Shown: positions 23,308-32,201 of the stretch, in pieces
Layout: each line of letters starts with the position of its first letter
Numbering within the stretch: the stretch's first letter is position 1
Origin: Burkholderiales bacterium PBB3
GTDB taxonomy: Bacteria > Pseudomonadota > Gammaproteobacteria > Burkholderiales > Burkholderiaceae_C
NCBI GenBank assembly: GCA_002256115.1
Contig: NKIK01000038.1
Span: 1-41,317 of the forward strand
Direction: 5' to 3'
DNA length: 41,317 nt
Program-made: the position numbers and the translations under genes
Notes under the pieces: model-generated
Told to the model about the DNA's origin: nothing
The model's input: only the letters and a program-made list of their open reading frames with translations
Database searches by the model: none

Positions 23308-24876
23308 TCATTTCGACATGAACTCGGGGCTGGCCAGCATCAGGCCGGTGCGCAGCAAGGGGTTTTCGTTGGCCACGGCATCGCGCGTAGCGGCACCCAA
23401 ATAGGGGGCCAAATAGTCCTGCTCAGGAAGATTGCGTGCCAAAGCCAACGCAAAGTCGGCACGCCGCGTTAGCGCTTCTGGCACGAGCCAAGTTGCCGCG
23501 TCAAAGGCATAGCCATCAGGTGTCTGCCAACCGAAGAGCGGCTGGCCTGCGCCCGCCAGAAAACCCGTAGTCAACACCAAAGCGCGGCGACCCATATCGG
23601 CGGTCTTGGTGGCTGCGCGCGCGGCGTGCGTAGCGGCCAGAGCAGACGCGGCGTAGTCCATGGGGGTTTTGAAAAGGCGGTTTTTAGAGTCCCAAAATTC
23701 AGGTGACTGCAGCAGGGTGCGCATGACCGCACGCATATCGCCTTGGGTGGCGGTGAAGCTATTCACGAGCTGCTCTACCAAACTGGCGGGTGGTTCATCG
23801 GCCACAAAGAACCGCGCCAAACGCAGGCTGATTCTGCGGGCGGTGGCGGGGTGGCGCGCCAGCGTGCGAACGGCATCTATGCCCTCTTGCTCCCCCGCCG
23901 CACTGCCCTCGCGTGGGAAAACATTGCCCAGCACCACTTTGCGGCCAGTGTCGTGGAGTCGGTTGGCAAACCGGAAGCCTGACGCGTCCTGGGGCGAGAT
24001 AGTCCACCCGGTGAGTACACGGGCCAATTCGCGCACGTCGGTTTGCGAGTAGCCGCCGTTCACGCCCAGCGTGTGCAATTCCATCAGCTCGCGCGCGTAG
24101 TTTTCGTTCAGGCCGCGGGTCTTGCCTTGGGGGCCGGGGCTACCCTCTGCCACGCTCTGTGCTTGGTCTAGATAGCCCAGCATGGCGGGGTGGCGGGCAC
24201 TGGCCAGCAGCAGGTCTTCAAACTTGCCCAGTGCATTGGCGCGTGCCACGTTCACCAAGTAATGGCCGGTAAATGGGCGCACCGATCCTTTGCCCACGTA
24301 GACATTCAGATGGTTGAACCAGAACTCTGTCATGCGCGCCAGCAGAGGGTTTTCAACATCGGGCTGGCTGGCGCTGATCAGACGCCAGGCCGAGGCCTGC
24401 TGAACCATGGTTCGACTGAAATGGACAGGGTCTGGCGTACCCGAGAAATCCATGCGTCTGAGCTGTGGCGAGCCACCTTCATCCAATTCACCAGCCTTGA
24501 GCAGTTTGCGTGCCTCGCGTTCGCGCTTGGCACCTTCCATCAATTGCGGCAAGGGGGCGTTGAAGGACACCAGGTCGGGTTCTATGCGCGGTGCTTGTTG
24601 GCTCGTGGCCCATGCGGTATCCAACTGCGCGAGTGCCCAGGCGCGCGGTGAGTCAGCCTTTGCAATGTCGGCAATCAATGCGGGGGTGGGGCCGTAGCCG
24701 ACCCGCGACACTGCGCGCCACACGGCGTCAGGTGCCGAGCTAGTGCCAGCATCCATAGCGGCGTGTGCAAACCAGGCCGGGTAGGTCGCTCCTAAGCCTA
24801 TTAGCCCAGCCTGCGACACGGCTTTTAGGGCCTGGCGGCGTGACAAAGTGTGGGGTGTCAGCGGTAGCTTGTGCAT
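23308..24876 (-). CDS. Tat-exported DUF1800 protein
   Basis: 522-residue DUF1800 protein. The N-terminal SRRQALKAVSQAGLIGLG is a twin-arginine signal. Family landmarks include MTEFWFNHLNVYVGKGSVRPFTGHY written here in parts (WFNHLNV near 185, KGSVRPFTGHY near 195), ENYARELMELHTLGVNGGYSQ near 260 and LTGWTI near 290. It stops 14 bp before the partner DUF1501 start. GAGG lies about 12 nt before the ATG. Role unknown; the family is mainly known from genomic co-occurrence with DUF1501. Confidence 0.88.
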   Translation of the reverse strand: MHKLPLTPHTLSRRQALKAVSQAGLIGLGATYPAWFAHAAMDAGTSSAPDAVWRAVSRVGYGPTPALIADIAKADSPRAWALAQLDTAWATSQQAPRIEPDLVSFNAPLPQLMEGAKREREARKLLKAGELDEGGSPQLRRMDFSGTPDPVHFSRTMVQQASAWRLISASQPDVENPLLARMTEFWFNHLNVYVGKGSVRPFTGHYLVNVARANALGKFEDLLLASARHPAMLGYLDQAQSVAEGSPGPQGKTRGLNENYARELMELHTLGVNGGYSQTDVRELARVLTGWTISPQDASGFRFANRLHDTGRKVVLGNVFPREGSAAGEQEGIDAVRTLARHPATARRISLRLARFFVADEPPASLVEQLVNSFTATQGDMRAVMRTLLQSPEFWDSKNRLFKTPMDYAASALAATHAARAATKTADMGRRALVLTTGFLAGAGQPLFGWQTPDGYAFDAATWLVPEALTRRADFALALARNLPEQDYLAPYLGAATRDAVANENPLLRTGLMLASPEFMSK

Positions 24877-25027
24877 GGCATGGGACCTCAGGTGAAAACG
24901 TGGCCGCGCTGACCGAAAGCGCTAGCAGGCCTCCGTTTGTAACGCTGTATGCAGCTTAGCGGGCTACTGAACAGGCCGTCTTTACGCGCTGTTACTTGCG
25001 CGCAAATCTATGTAAAGCGCGGCGGCT

Positions 25028-25921
25028 TCAGTTGCGCACACCACTGACGACATGCCCCGCTGGCACATGCCGCGCCGCCGATTCGATATGACCCGTTTGA
25101 TCGTCAAAAAAGAAATCGGGTTCAAACTCGCGTAGAAACTCGCCTTTGTCCAAGCCACCCAAAAACATGGCTTCATCTACGGCAATGTTCCAGTCCATCA
25201 GCGTGCGAATAGCGCGCTCGTGGGCCGGTGCACTGCGTGCCGTTACCAGTGCGGTACGGACGCGCATTTGGGGCGTTGCCGCTTGCTGCAGGCGATGCAA
25301 GGCTACCAGCAGGGGCTTGAAGGGACCGTCCGGCAAAGGCAGTGCAACTTTGTCGATTTCGTGCTGTTGAAAGGCCGTCAAACCCTGCGATTGGTAAACC
25401 CGCTCGGCCTCATCGCTGAAAAGAACTGCGTCGCCATCAAAAGCAATGCGCACTTCATGCGGGTGGGCGATGCTGGCGTGCGCAGATTGTGGGTAAACCT
25501 GTGCCGCCGGAACACCTGCGGATAACGCCGACCGCACATCACTCAGGTGGGTGCTGAGGAATAGGTTGGCCCGCAGGGGCCTGAGATAGCGCCATGGCGC
25601 TTCGCCGCGCGTGAACGAGCAACGGATGATGGGTAAGGCATAGTGCGCAGCCGATTTCATAACGCGCAGCCCGCTCACCGGGTCATTGCGCGACAAAATC
25701 ACCACCTCCACGTTTTGTGCGGTTTCGGTATTGAAAGCCAGTAGTTTTTTCACCATGGAAAAAGCCACGCCCGGCTTGGCCGGAATGTCCAGGCGTTCCA
25801 GTTGCAAACGCATATAGGCAGTGTCGTCCCTTTGCTCGAAGACCTGGTTCTCTTCTTCAAAGTCAAAGAGTGCGCGGCTGGATATTGCCACCACCAGTTT
25901 CCCGTCCAGACTAACGCCCAT
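25028..25921 (-). CDS. Cytosolic 5'-nucleotidase (NT5C1-like)
   Basis: 297-residue protein of the bacterial relatives of cytosolic 5'-nucleotidase 1 (PF06189). Recognisable segments are VVAISSRALFDFEEEN near the N terminus, FNTETAQNVEVVILSRNDP (about 68-86), STHLSDVRSALSAGVPAA (about 122-139), the acidic IAFDGDAVLFSDEAERV (about 158-174) and FFFDDQTGHIESA near the C terminus. Predicted to dephosphorylate nucleoside monophosphates. Followed in the same direction, after 151 bp, by the DUF1800/1501 pair, and preceded by ilvA 33 bp upstream, so it may share a transcript with ilvA. Confidence 0.85.
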   Translation of the reverse strand: MGVSLDGKLVVAISSRALFDFEEENQVFEQRDDTAYMRLQLERLDIPAKPGVAFSMVKKLLAFNTETAQNVEVVILSRNDPVSGLRVMKSAAHYALPIIRCSFTRGEAPWRYLRPLRANLFLSTHLSDVRSALSAGVPAAQVYPQSAHASIAHPHEVRIAFDGDAVLFSDEAERVYQSQGLTAFQQHEIDKVALPLPDGPFKPLLVALHRLQQAATPQMRVRTALVTARSAPAHERAIRTLMDWNIAVDEAMFLGGLDKGEFLREFEPDFFFDDQTGHIESAARHVPAGHVVSGVRN

Positions 25922-25954
25922 AGAGGTCTCGCAATACTTGTGATTTAGAAGCGG

Positions 25955-27553
25955 CTACTGCTGCAGAAACATGCGGTAGACCGGATTGGCAGTCTCTTCC
26001 ACATAGGGGTAGCCCAAGGTTTTTAGAAACTTGGCAAAGGCCTTGTCGTCTGCCGCAGGCACTTGAAGTCCCACCAGAATACGCCCATAGTCGGCACCTT
26101 GGTTGCGGTAATGGAAGAGGCTGATGTTCCAGCCGGGGCGCATCAAACTCAAGAATTTCATCAACGCGCCAGGACGCTCGGGAAACACAAACCGCAGCAA
26201 GCGTTCGTCGCGCGACAAAGCACTGTGCCCACCCACCATGTGCCGAATATGCTCTTTGGCCAACTCGTCGTGGGTCAGGTCCAGGGTTTGAAAACCGTGT
26301 TGGCTGAAGTGGCCCGCTATCTTGCCAGACTCGCCTTTGCCCTGCGTTGTCAGGCCGACAAACACATGCGCCTTCTCAGAGTCACTCATTCGGTAGTTGA
26401 ACTCCGTGACGTTGCGCGGGCCACCCGGCAATTCGCCAATGAGTTCACAAAACCGCTTGAAGCTGCCGCGCGCCTCGGGGATAGTGACTGCAAACAGGGC
26501 CTCGCGCTCTTCGCCCACCTCGGCACGCTCTGCGACAAAGCGCAGGCGGTCAAAGTTCATGTTCGCACCGCACAGAATCGCGGCGTAGGTCTCGCCCTTG
26601 GTCTTGTGGGTGGCCACGTATTGTTTGATGGCCGCCACGGCCAGTGCACCGGCGGGCTCCACAATGCTGCGCGTATCGACAAAAATGTCTTTGATGGCCG
26701 CACATACAGCGTCGGTGTCTACGGTCATGAATTCATCGACCAAGCCACTTGCAATCCGGAAGGTTTCCTCTCCGACCAACTTGACGGCCGTGCCATCTGA
26801 AAAAAGACCAACGTCTGTCAGTGCCACGCGTTTTTGTGCCGCTACAGATTGCATCATGGCGTCTGAATCGTTCATCTGAACACCGATGACCTTGATGCGT
26901 GGATCGACCGCCTTGATGTAGTTGGCAACACCCGAAACCAAGCCACCGCCGCCGATGGCGACGAACACTGCGTCCAAACGGCTACCGGGTGAATTGGGTT
27001 TGCCATTTTTTTTGCCGACCAGGGTTTGCACCTGGCGCAGCATTTCCATGGCGATGGTGCCCTGACCGGCGATCACGTCGGGGTCATCAAAAGGGTGTAC
27101 GAATGTCAGCCCCTGCTGCTTTTGCATCGTCAATGCATGCTCATAAGCGTCTGAGTAGCTATCGCCGTGCAGCACCACCTCGCCACCAAATCCGCGCACG
27201 GCGTCGACCTTGACCTGCGGCGTGGTGGTGGGCATCACGATGACTGCCCGCGTACCCAGCTTGCTGGCACTCAGCGCCACCCCCTGCGCGTGGTTGCCCG
27301 CCGATGCACAGATGACGCCCTTGGCCAATTGCAACAGGGATAGCTGCGACATTTTGTTGTAGGCACCGCGCAGTTTGAAGCTGCGCACCGGCTGCTGGTC
27401 TTCGCGTTTCAGTAGGACCGTGTTGTGCAGCCGTTTGCTGAGCAATAACGCGGGTTCCAGCGGCGATTCGGTAGCTACGTCGTAAACACGGGCCGTCAGA
27501 ATTTTCTTCAGGTAGTCAGCTGGGGTGAGGGGCAGAGGTTGTTTGGACGTCAT
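25955..27553 (-). CDS. ilvA: Biosynthetic threonine ammonia-lyase
   Basis: 532-residue PLP enzyme that converts threonine to 2-oxobutanoate and ammonia, the first step of isoleucine synthesis. The PLP lysine is K60 in RSFKLRGAYNK, and a glycine-rich phosphate loop GGGGLVSG lies near residue 210. Two C-terminal ACT-like regulatory domains (about 340-525) mark the isoleucine-inhibited biosynthetic form. The ATG at 27553 is chosen because it begins shortly before the conserved PADYLKKILTARVYD; the 16 residues upstream are not conserved. Divergent from the OsmC-like gene with a 79-bp spacer. Confidence 0.95.
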   Translation of the reverse strand: MTSKQPLPLTPADYLKKILTARVYDVATESPLEPALLLSKRLHNTVLLKREDQQPVRSFKLRGAYNKMSQLSLLQLAKGVICASAGNHAQGVALSASKLGTRAVIVMPTTTPQVKVDAVRGFGGEVVLHGDSYSDAYEHALTMQKQQGLTFVHPFDDPDVIAGQGTIAMEMLRQVQTLVGKKNGKPNSPGSRLDAVFVAIGGGGLVSGVANYIKAVDPRIKVIGVQMNDSDAMMQSVAAQKRVALTDVGLFSDGTAVKLVGEETFRIASGLVDEFMTVDTDAVCAAIKDIFVDTRSIVEPAGALAVAAIKQYVATHKTKGETYAAILCGANMNFDRLRFVAERAEVGEEREALFAVTIPEARGSFKRFCELIGELPGGPRNVTEFNYRMSDSEKAHVFVGLTTQGKGESGKIAGHFSQHGFQTLDLTHDELAKEHIRHMVGGHSALSRDERLLRFVFPERPGALMKFLSLMRPGWNISLFHYRNQGADYGRILVGLQVPAADDKAFAKFLKTLGYPYVEETANPVYRMFLQQ

Positions 27554-27632
27554 GGTGTTGCAATGGTGACTCCGGATGATAATCGCCGCCTTATTTGTCA
27601 ATCAGTTTTGCGCGACGCGCGGGGAGTCTTCC

Positions 27633-28082
27633 ATGGAATGCACAGTGAGTTGGACCGGCGCTTTGGGCACGCGTTCTGGCATGGGCTTTGTGGCCGAAAC
27701 GGGTAGCGGTCATACCTTGGTCATGGATGGCGCACCCGATGCGGCCAAGCCAGAAAACGGTGGCCAAAACCTGGCACCCAGGCCCATGGAAACCGTACTG
27801 GCTGGAACCGGAGGGTGCACCGCGTATGACGTAGTGTTAATTTTGAAGCGTGGACGTCACAACATCCAAGGCTGCTCCGTCAAATTAAGCTCTGAGCGGG
27901 CCGAAACCGAACCCAAGGTGTTCACCAAAATTCACATGCACTTCACGGTTCAGGGCAAGGACCTGCCCGCTGCCGCTGTCGAGCGGGCGATTGCGATGAG
28001 CCATGAAAAATACTGTTCTGCCAGCATCATGTTGGCAAAAACCGCAGAGATCACCACCAGTTTTGAATTGGTGGAGGTCTAA
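27633..28082 (+). CDS. OsmC-family (YhfA-like) protein
   Basis: 149-residue OsmC-fold protein. The two conserved cysteines are C62 (GGCTAYDVV) and C128 (KYCSA), the redox pair used for hydroperoxide reduction in OsmC/Ohr proteins. The length and the CTAYD pattern fit the YhfA-like subgroup, whose role is less clear. ATG 27633 follows GGGGAG at 7-8 nt; the longer frame from 27576 runs into the ilvA promoter and is not conserved. Confidence 0.85.
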   Translation: MECTVSWTGALGTRSGMGFVAETGSGHTLVMDGAPDAAKPENGGQNLAPRPMETVLAGTGGCTAYDVVLILKRGRHNIQGCSVKLSSERAETEPKVFTKIHMHFTVQGKDLPAAAVERAIAMSHEKYCSASIMLAKTAEITTSFELVEV

Positions 28083-28117
28083 AACCCAAGCAGCCCAAGC
28101 CGCTTTGCTCTAGACCT

Positions 28118-28735
28118 TCAAATACGATTTGCCACTGTGGTCATGACTTTGGCCGCAGCGCGCATCAAATTTTTGACCGGAGCCGGTAGCTCCAAGGCAC
28201 CTGCGTCTTGGGCTTCTTGCGCGTGACGTAGCTCGTCGTCCCGCATATGCACCACAATGGCGCGCGACGCGTGATCGCGCTGTGGCAATTGTTCCAGGTG
28301 GCTTTGTAGATGTGCGCCCACTTGACGCTCCGTTTCAACGACAAATCCCAGACTGGCTGCATCGCCCAAGCGGCCTGCAATCAGGCCCAAACCGAAGGCA
28401 CCTGCGTACCATAGGGGATTCAATAGGGAGGGGCGTTCCCCCAATTCTTCGAGCCTTTGCGCCGTCCACGCCAAATGATCGGTTTCTTCAATACAAGCCT
28501 TGGTGTAATGTGCGCGGAGTGCTTCGTTTTTTGTAGCAAGCGCCTGGCCTGTGTAGAGGGCTTGCGCGCAAACTTCACCCACATGGTTGACCCGCATAAG
28601 TCCTGCAGACAGCCGACTTTCCACTACGTCCAGCGACGTCTTTTGTTCAGGAATGGTGGGGCAGGGATGCGCAGCGTGGGGTGTCGCAAAGAGTGTGCGC
28701 AGGGCGGTATCGGCAGCAATGAGTACTAAGTCCAT
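28118..28735 (-). CDS. coq7: Demethoxyubiquinone hydroxylase Coq7
   Basis: 205-residue diiron hydroxylase for the penultimate step of ubiquinone synthesis (2-polyprenyl-3-methyl-6-methoxy-1,4-benzoquinone monooxygenase). The diiron ligands are visible as E54, E84-x-x-H87, E136 and E168-x-x-H171, a duplicated ferritin-like pattern. A hydrophobic hairpin (about 108-122) should bind the membrane surface. ATG 28735 gives the usual family start; a longer frame to 28825 is not family-like. It converges with the OsmC-like gene across 35 bp that holds no clear terminator. Confidence 0.93.
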   Translation of the reverse strand: MDLVLIAADTALRTLFATPHAAHPCPTIPEQKTSLDVVESRLSAGLMRVNHVGEVCAQALYTGQALATKNEALRAHYTKACIEETDHLAWTAQRLEELGERPSLLNPLWYAGAFGLGLIAGRLGDAASLGFVVETERQVGAHLQSHLEQLPQRDHASRAIVVHMRDDELRHAQEAQDAGALELPAPVKNLMRAAAKVMTTVANRI

Positions 28736-28870
28736 GGCGAAATCCTGATGAAGCGCGAGCTTAGCAAGTTTACGGAGCCTGGGTGTGTTGCACCCATGTA
28801 ACCAATTGTTGTGCACCCACAACAAAACAAGATTATCCCTGCTAAACGGCGACTTTTTGGTGCCAATGCT

Positions 28871-28899
28871 TTGCCAAAAACGCTCAGGTCTGGTGCAAT
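28871..28899 (+). promoter_or_regulatory. Possible sigma-70 promoter of the porin gene
   Basis: TTGCCA, 17-bp spacer, TGCAAT, with the start codon 84 bp downstream. The -10 is a poor match, so this is tentative. Confidence 0.35.
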
Positions 28900-28983
28900 A
28901 GAGGCAACTTCCTAATCAAGGGAGTTGGCTCGGGACTACCCCTCACAGATCAGAGCCTTCAGATCAACTTTGGAGATTTTTAA

Positions 28984-30024
28984 ATGAAAAAGACCCTCAT
29001 CGCCTTGGCAGTTTTGGCTGCCTCCGGCGCTTCTTTTGCGCAAGTGACTCTGTCTGGTAACGTCGGTTTTGGATTTCAGAAGAGCGCTAGCCAAACTGAT
29101 TCCAATGCCAACAATGGTTCCGGCATGACTACCGTGGACGGTACGATCAATTTCACCGCTCGCGAAGACCTGGGTGACGGCATGAGCATCATCGCCTCCA
29201 CTGAAATTCAACTGCGTGGTCGCACCGACGCTGTGCCTTCCACAACCAGCGTTAACGGCAATGCGTTCCGTCCTCGCAATGCAACCCTGGCCATGATCAC
29301 ACCCGTTGGCGTGTTCTCCGCTGGTTCCATCGAGTCTCCTTCCGGATTCTTCCGTACAACGTCTTACGGCGATAACTTCCAAACCGGTTTCGATAACGCG
29401 AACGGTCCTTGGGATGGCAAAGCCAACATCGACTTCGTGCGTTACTTGGTGCCAATCTCGGCATTGCCAGGTCTGCAATTGAGCGCTTGGTACACCGAAG
29501 TGGGTGCTGGTGTTGGCAATTCTTGGCCCTCGGGCGTTGCTACCAAGATCACAGCACCTGTGCTGATGGCTAACTACGCTGCGGGTCCTATCACCGCGTA
29601 CGCTGACTACACACCTTTCACCTCCGGTAAGGTTGTTGGCGCGCCTGTGCTGCCCGTGATCGACGGTCTGAACCGTTACCGCATTGGTGGTGATTACAAC
29701 TTCGGCGTGGCTAAAGTGTCCTTGGGTTACCAAACGCGTGACCATGACCTGGCTGACCAGTACGCATTCGGTTTGACTGTGCCTCTGGGCGCTATCACCA
29801 TGAACCTGACTTACGGTGCTCGTGACTCCCAAAAGGCTGTGGCCAAGTACGGTGTGGCAGCTGATGTCGAGCGCACTGGTACTGCGTTGCAAGTCAAGTA
29901 CAACTTCAGCAAGACTGCATTCGCTGAAGTCAACTACGCAACCTACACTGGTGGTGCCAAGATCGCCAACGGCGAGCGTGATCTGTCTGACGAATACCGC
30001 ATTCGCCTGAACAAGTCCTTCTAA
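28984..30024 (+). CDS. Gram-negative general porin
   Basis: 346-residue outer-membrane porin of the betaproteobacterial porin_4 type. It has a Sec signal peptide (1-19, ending ASFA), a mature start QVTLSGNVGFG, repeated amphipathic beta strands such as LSLGYQTR-like and YRIGGDYNFGVAKVSLGY, and the C-terminal Phe (NKSF) recognised by the Bam machinery. GGAG lies 8 nt before the ATG. Codon use differs visibly from neighbours (strongly biased, T-rich third positions), as expected for a highly expressed gene. It is followed by two hairpins, the second a strong terminator. Confidence 0.93.
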   Translation: MKKTLIALAVLAASGASFAQVTLSGNVGFGFQKSASQTDSNANNGSGMTTVDGTINFTAREDLGDGMSIIASTEIQLRGRTDAVPSTTSVNGNAFRPRNATLAMITPVGVFSAGSIESPSGFFRTTSYGDNFQTGFDNANGPWDGKANIDFVRYLVPISALPGLQLSAWYTEVGAGVGNSWPSGVATKITAPVLMANYAAGPITAYADYTPFTSGKVVGAPVLPVIDGLNRYRIGGDYNFGVAKVSLGYQTRDHDLADQYAFGLTVPLGAITMNLTYGARDSQKAVAKYGVAADVERTGTALQVKYNFSKTAFAEVNYATYTGGAKIANGERDLSDEYRIRLNKSF

Positions 30025-30028
30025 ATCT

Positions 30029-30047
30029 AAGCTGGCTTAGCCAGCTT
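30029..30047. other. Perfect 8-bp hairpin after the porin stop
   Basis: AAGCTGGC-TTA-GCCAGCTT immediately after the stop codon and before the main terminator. No T-run. May protect the 3' end of the porin mRNA. Confidence 0.5.
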
Positions 30048-30062
30048 GTTGACTAGAAATTG

Positions 30063-30095
30063 AAAAGCCCCGCAACGAAAGTTGCGGGGCTTTTT
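30063..30095 (+). terminator. Rho-independent terminator of the porin gene
   Basis: A 14-bp stem with a GAAA tetraloop (30077-30080) followed by a T-run. The stem also begins with A4, so it could work on both strands. Confidence 0.92.
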
Positions 30096-30191
30096 GCTTA
30101 CGCATTGCTAGGGTATGGCGGCAGATGTACCGAATGGCGCTGTACTGACTCCGGTCACTACAATGGGACGGTTCGACATCGTGAGGATGAC

Positions 30192-30254
30192 ATGAAACCT
30201 TCAGAAGCATTAAGAGCTAACCGGGCTGAAATAAACCGCATTGTTCAAAATTAG
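30192..30254 (+). pseudogene. 20-codon relic of an MNT-type nucleotidyltransferase
   Basis: Reads MKPSEALRANRAEINRIVQN and stops. This closely resembles the N terminus of minimal nucleotidyltransferase (MNT) antitoxins, which normally continue into an NPRVFGS... catalytic motif. Here the frame ends and the next gene starts 2 bp later. GAGGATGAC lies before the ATG. It may be a dead remnant or a leader peptide coupled to the next gene; a remnant is favoured because of the sequence match. Confidence 0.5.
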
Positions 30255-30256
30255 CC

Positions 30257-30484
30257 ATGATTCATCGACACCTTAACCATCAACACTTCACGCTTGCGGC
30301 GATTGATGATGTCATTTCACGTGGGCGCTGGAATGACTGGGCAGAGCTGCGGCGTGCGGCTTTGATGGATCGTTCTCTGATGGATAAAGTAGAACGCGTG
30401 TGTCGCGCCCAAGTTGCTGATCCCTACGCACAACGCCACCACTTCTGGATGCACTATGTCGAAGAACACCGCGCCGCAGCCTGA
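30257..30484 (+). CDS. Small antitoxin-like partner of the nucleotidyltransferase
   Basis: 75-residue charged, probably helical protein (AAIDDVISRGRWNDWAELRRAALMD, split here as IDDVISRGRW and WAELRRAALMD). Its 3' end overlaps the next gene by 29 bp, the arrangement of many antitoxin-toxin pairs. I recognise the pattern as a small protein commonly encoded just before AbiEii-like nucleotidyltransferases, but I cannot name a characterised family. It starts 2 bp after the relic, so translation is probably coupled. Confidence 0.65.
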   Translation: MIHRHLNHQHFTLAAIDDVISRGRWNDWAELRRAALMDRSLMDKVERVCRAQVADPYAQRHHFWMHYVEEHRAAA

Positions 30485-31154
30485 TTGGGAGCTGGTTTTG
30501 TCGTCGGCAGCGCGGCTACAACGGATCTTGCCCGAAGCGGTTCTGGTTGGTGGAACCGCTTCAGCGATTCACGCCGCACATCGGTTTTCACGTGATGCCG
30601 ATCATGTGCTCACTGATCTGCGCAGCCGCTTTGACGCTGTTCTCAATGAGCTCGAATCTGTAGCTGGTTGGAGAACTGCCCGAGTCCAGCGACCGGTGCA
30701 AATTCTCGGGAGCCTTGATGGCATCGAAACTGGTGTCAGACAACTCATCCGTGATGAACCGCTGGAGACGACAGTGGTGAGCTACAACGGTGAACACATT
30801 ACAGTTCCAACGGAGGGAGAAATTCTGCGTATCAAAGGGGTGCTAATTCTGAAGCGCAATGCTACGCGTGACTATATTGACTTCGTTGCTTTGGCCGCTC
30901 ACCTGGGCGACGAAGGTGTTGCTTTGGCTTTGCGCGCGTTTGATCGCTTGTATTTGCAAGCAAGCGGCGAATCCCCTTTGCAGCAGCTTCAAATCCAACT
31001 TGCCAGCCCAATGCCGTTCGACCTGGAGGAAACCAATTTGAGTGAGTACAAAAACCTCGACGCGCGCTGGCACGAGTGGAGCACAGTGAAGGCAGTTTGC
31101 TCACACGTTGCCACTGTTATTTTTGACCGCGTGTGTGATTCTGATCAAGCGTAG
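30456..31154 (+). CDS. AbiEii/AbiGii-like nucleotidyltransferase toxin
   Basis: 232-residue nucleotidyltransferase-fold protein with VGGTASAIHA (31-40) and the metal-binding D47-x-D49 in SRDADHVL, followed by a regulatory middle domain and the RDYIDFVALAAHL segment near 145 typical of this toxin superfamily. It overlaps the preceding small gene by 29 bp. The 3' end overlaps the convergent hexR by 10 bp. Shorter than, and clearly different from, the AbiEii at 14697. Target unknown. Confidence 0.75.
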   Translation: MSKNTAPQPDWELVLSSAARLQRILPEAVLVGGTASAIHAAHRFSRDADHVLTDLRSRFDAVLNELESVAGWRTARVQRPVQILGSLDGIETGVRQLIRDEPLETTVVSYNGEHITVPTEGEILRIKGVLILKRNATRDYIDFVALAAHLGDEGVALALRAFDRLYLQASGESPLQQLQIQLASPMPFDLEETNLSEYKNLDARWHEWSTVKAVCSHVATVIFDRVCDSDQA

Positions 31155-31993
31155 CGCTTGTTGCGCAGGTTGTGCTTCATCTCGCGCAGCATGGGCTGCA
31201 AAGTATCGCCGCCAATGCGCAGGGCCACACAGGTGGCCAGGATGTCGATGATCATCAGGTGTAACAGCCTTGAAACCATGGGACTGTATTTATCGAAACC
31301 CTCGGGGTGGTCTGCGCACAGGTGAATGTGCCCGGCACTGGCCAGGGGTGAACCGCTGGCGGTCACGACGATGGTGGTGGCCCCATTCTTTCGGGCGATG
31401 TCGCAGGCGTCCATCAGGTCGCGGGTGCGGCCCGAGTTACTGATCACCACCACGCAATCGCCAGGTCCCAGAATAGATGCGCTCATGACTTGCATATGGC
31501 CGTCGCTGAAGGCTGTCGAATGGATACCCAGGCGGAAAAATTTGTGCTGAGCGTCTTGGGCTACGATGCCCGAGTTGCCCACGCCAAAAAACTGAATGCG
31601 TTTGCCCGCTCGGTACGAATCCACCAGCGCCAACACCGCTTTTTCTAGTGCAATACTGCTGGCGTCATTGCGGTACTTCAAGAATGCAGCCACGGTGTTG
31701 TCAATGACCTTGACCATGATGTCCGAGGTCTTGTCATCGGCATCCACGCTGCGGTGAATGAAGGGCACGCCCTCATTGACCGTACCCGCCAGCTTGAGTT
31801 TGAAGTCTGACAGGCCGTCATAGCCCACGCTGCGGCAAAACCGCACCACCGTGGGCTTGCTCACATGGGCGCGGTCGGCCAGCTCGCTGACAGGCAGGTT
31901 TGCAAAAGCGCGCGGGTCGGACAAGCAAAGCTTGCCCACCCGTTGCTCGGCAGGTGCCAATGAGGGGAGGGAAGCTTTGATTCGTTCGAGCAT
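31145..31993 (-). CDS. hexR: RpiR/HexR-family sugar-phosphate-responsive regulator
   Basis: 282-residue regulator: an N-terminal RpiR helix-turn-helix (SELADRAHVSKPTVVRFCRS, 36-55) and a C-terminal SIS sugar-phosphate-binding domain (about 125-255, with GVGNSGIVAQDA and VVISNSGRTRDL). HexR proteins repress zwf and Entner-Doudoroff genes and are released by 2-keto-3-deoxy-6-phosphogluconate. It lies directly downstream of zwf in the same direction and near tal-pgi, whose shared promoter region has matching operators. AAGGA lies about 10 nt before the ATG. Its last 10 bp overlap the nucleotidyltransferase gene on the other strand. Confidence 0.85.
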   Translation of the reverse strand: MLERIKASLPSLAPAEQRVGKLCLSDPRAFANLPVSELADRAHVSKPTVVRFCRSVGYDGLSDFKLKLAGTVNEGVPFIHRSVDADDKTSDIMVKVIDNTVAAFLKYRNDASSIALEKAVLALVDSYRAGKRIQFFGVGNSGIVAQDAQHKFFRLGIHSTAFSDGHMQVMSASILGPGDCVVVISNSGRTRDLMDACDIARKNGATTIVVTASGSPLASAGHIHLCADHPEGFDKYSPMVSRLLHLMIIDILATCVALRIGGDTLQPMLREMKHNLRNKRYA

Positions 31994-32030
31994 AGTAAAA
32001 GTTCCTTAGCGGAGGAAATACAGGGCAGCA

Positions 32031-32198
32031 GTGCAATTTGCCGCAGGGCCGTCCCAAGGCAAATTAACCCCCTTAGGGGGCAGTGCAGCACACGCAGTGG
32101 CAAACGTGGGGGGTGCACAACCTGCCGCAGGGCCGCCCCAAGGCAAATTAGCCCCCCTGGGGGGCAGCGCAGCACACGCAGTGGCAAGCGTGGGGGTC
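32031..32198. repeat. Two tandem 84-bp repeat units between zwf and hexR
   Basis: Units 32031-32114 and 32115-32198 agree in about nine positions of ten after the first ten bases. Each contains CCGCAGGGCC, CCAAGGCAAATTA, a CCCCC-GGGGG hairpin and GCAGCACACGCAGTGGCAA. There is no open frame of interest. Each unit could form a stable GC hairpin in the zwf-hexR mRNA. Confidence 0.85.
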
Positions 32199-32201
32199 AT
32201 G

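Noticed and set aside
28936..29892. 318-residue minus-strand open frame opposite the porin
   Set aside because: Antisense of a highly biased porin gene; composition is Thr/Val/His-rich and not protein-like.
32031..32198. Short CRISPR or minisatellite array
   Set aside because: Only two whole-unit copies with no spacers and no cas genes in the window.
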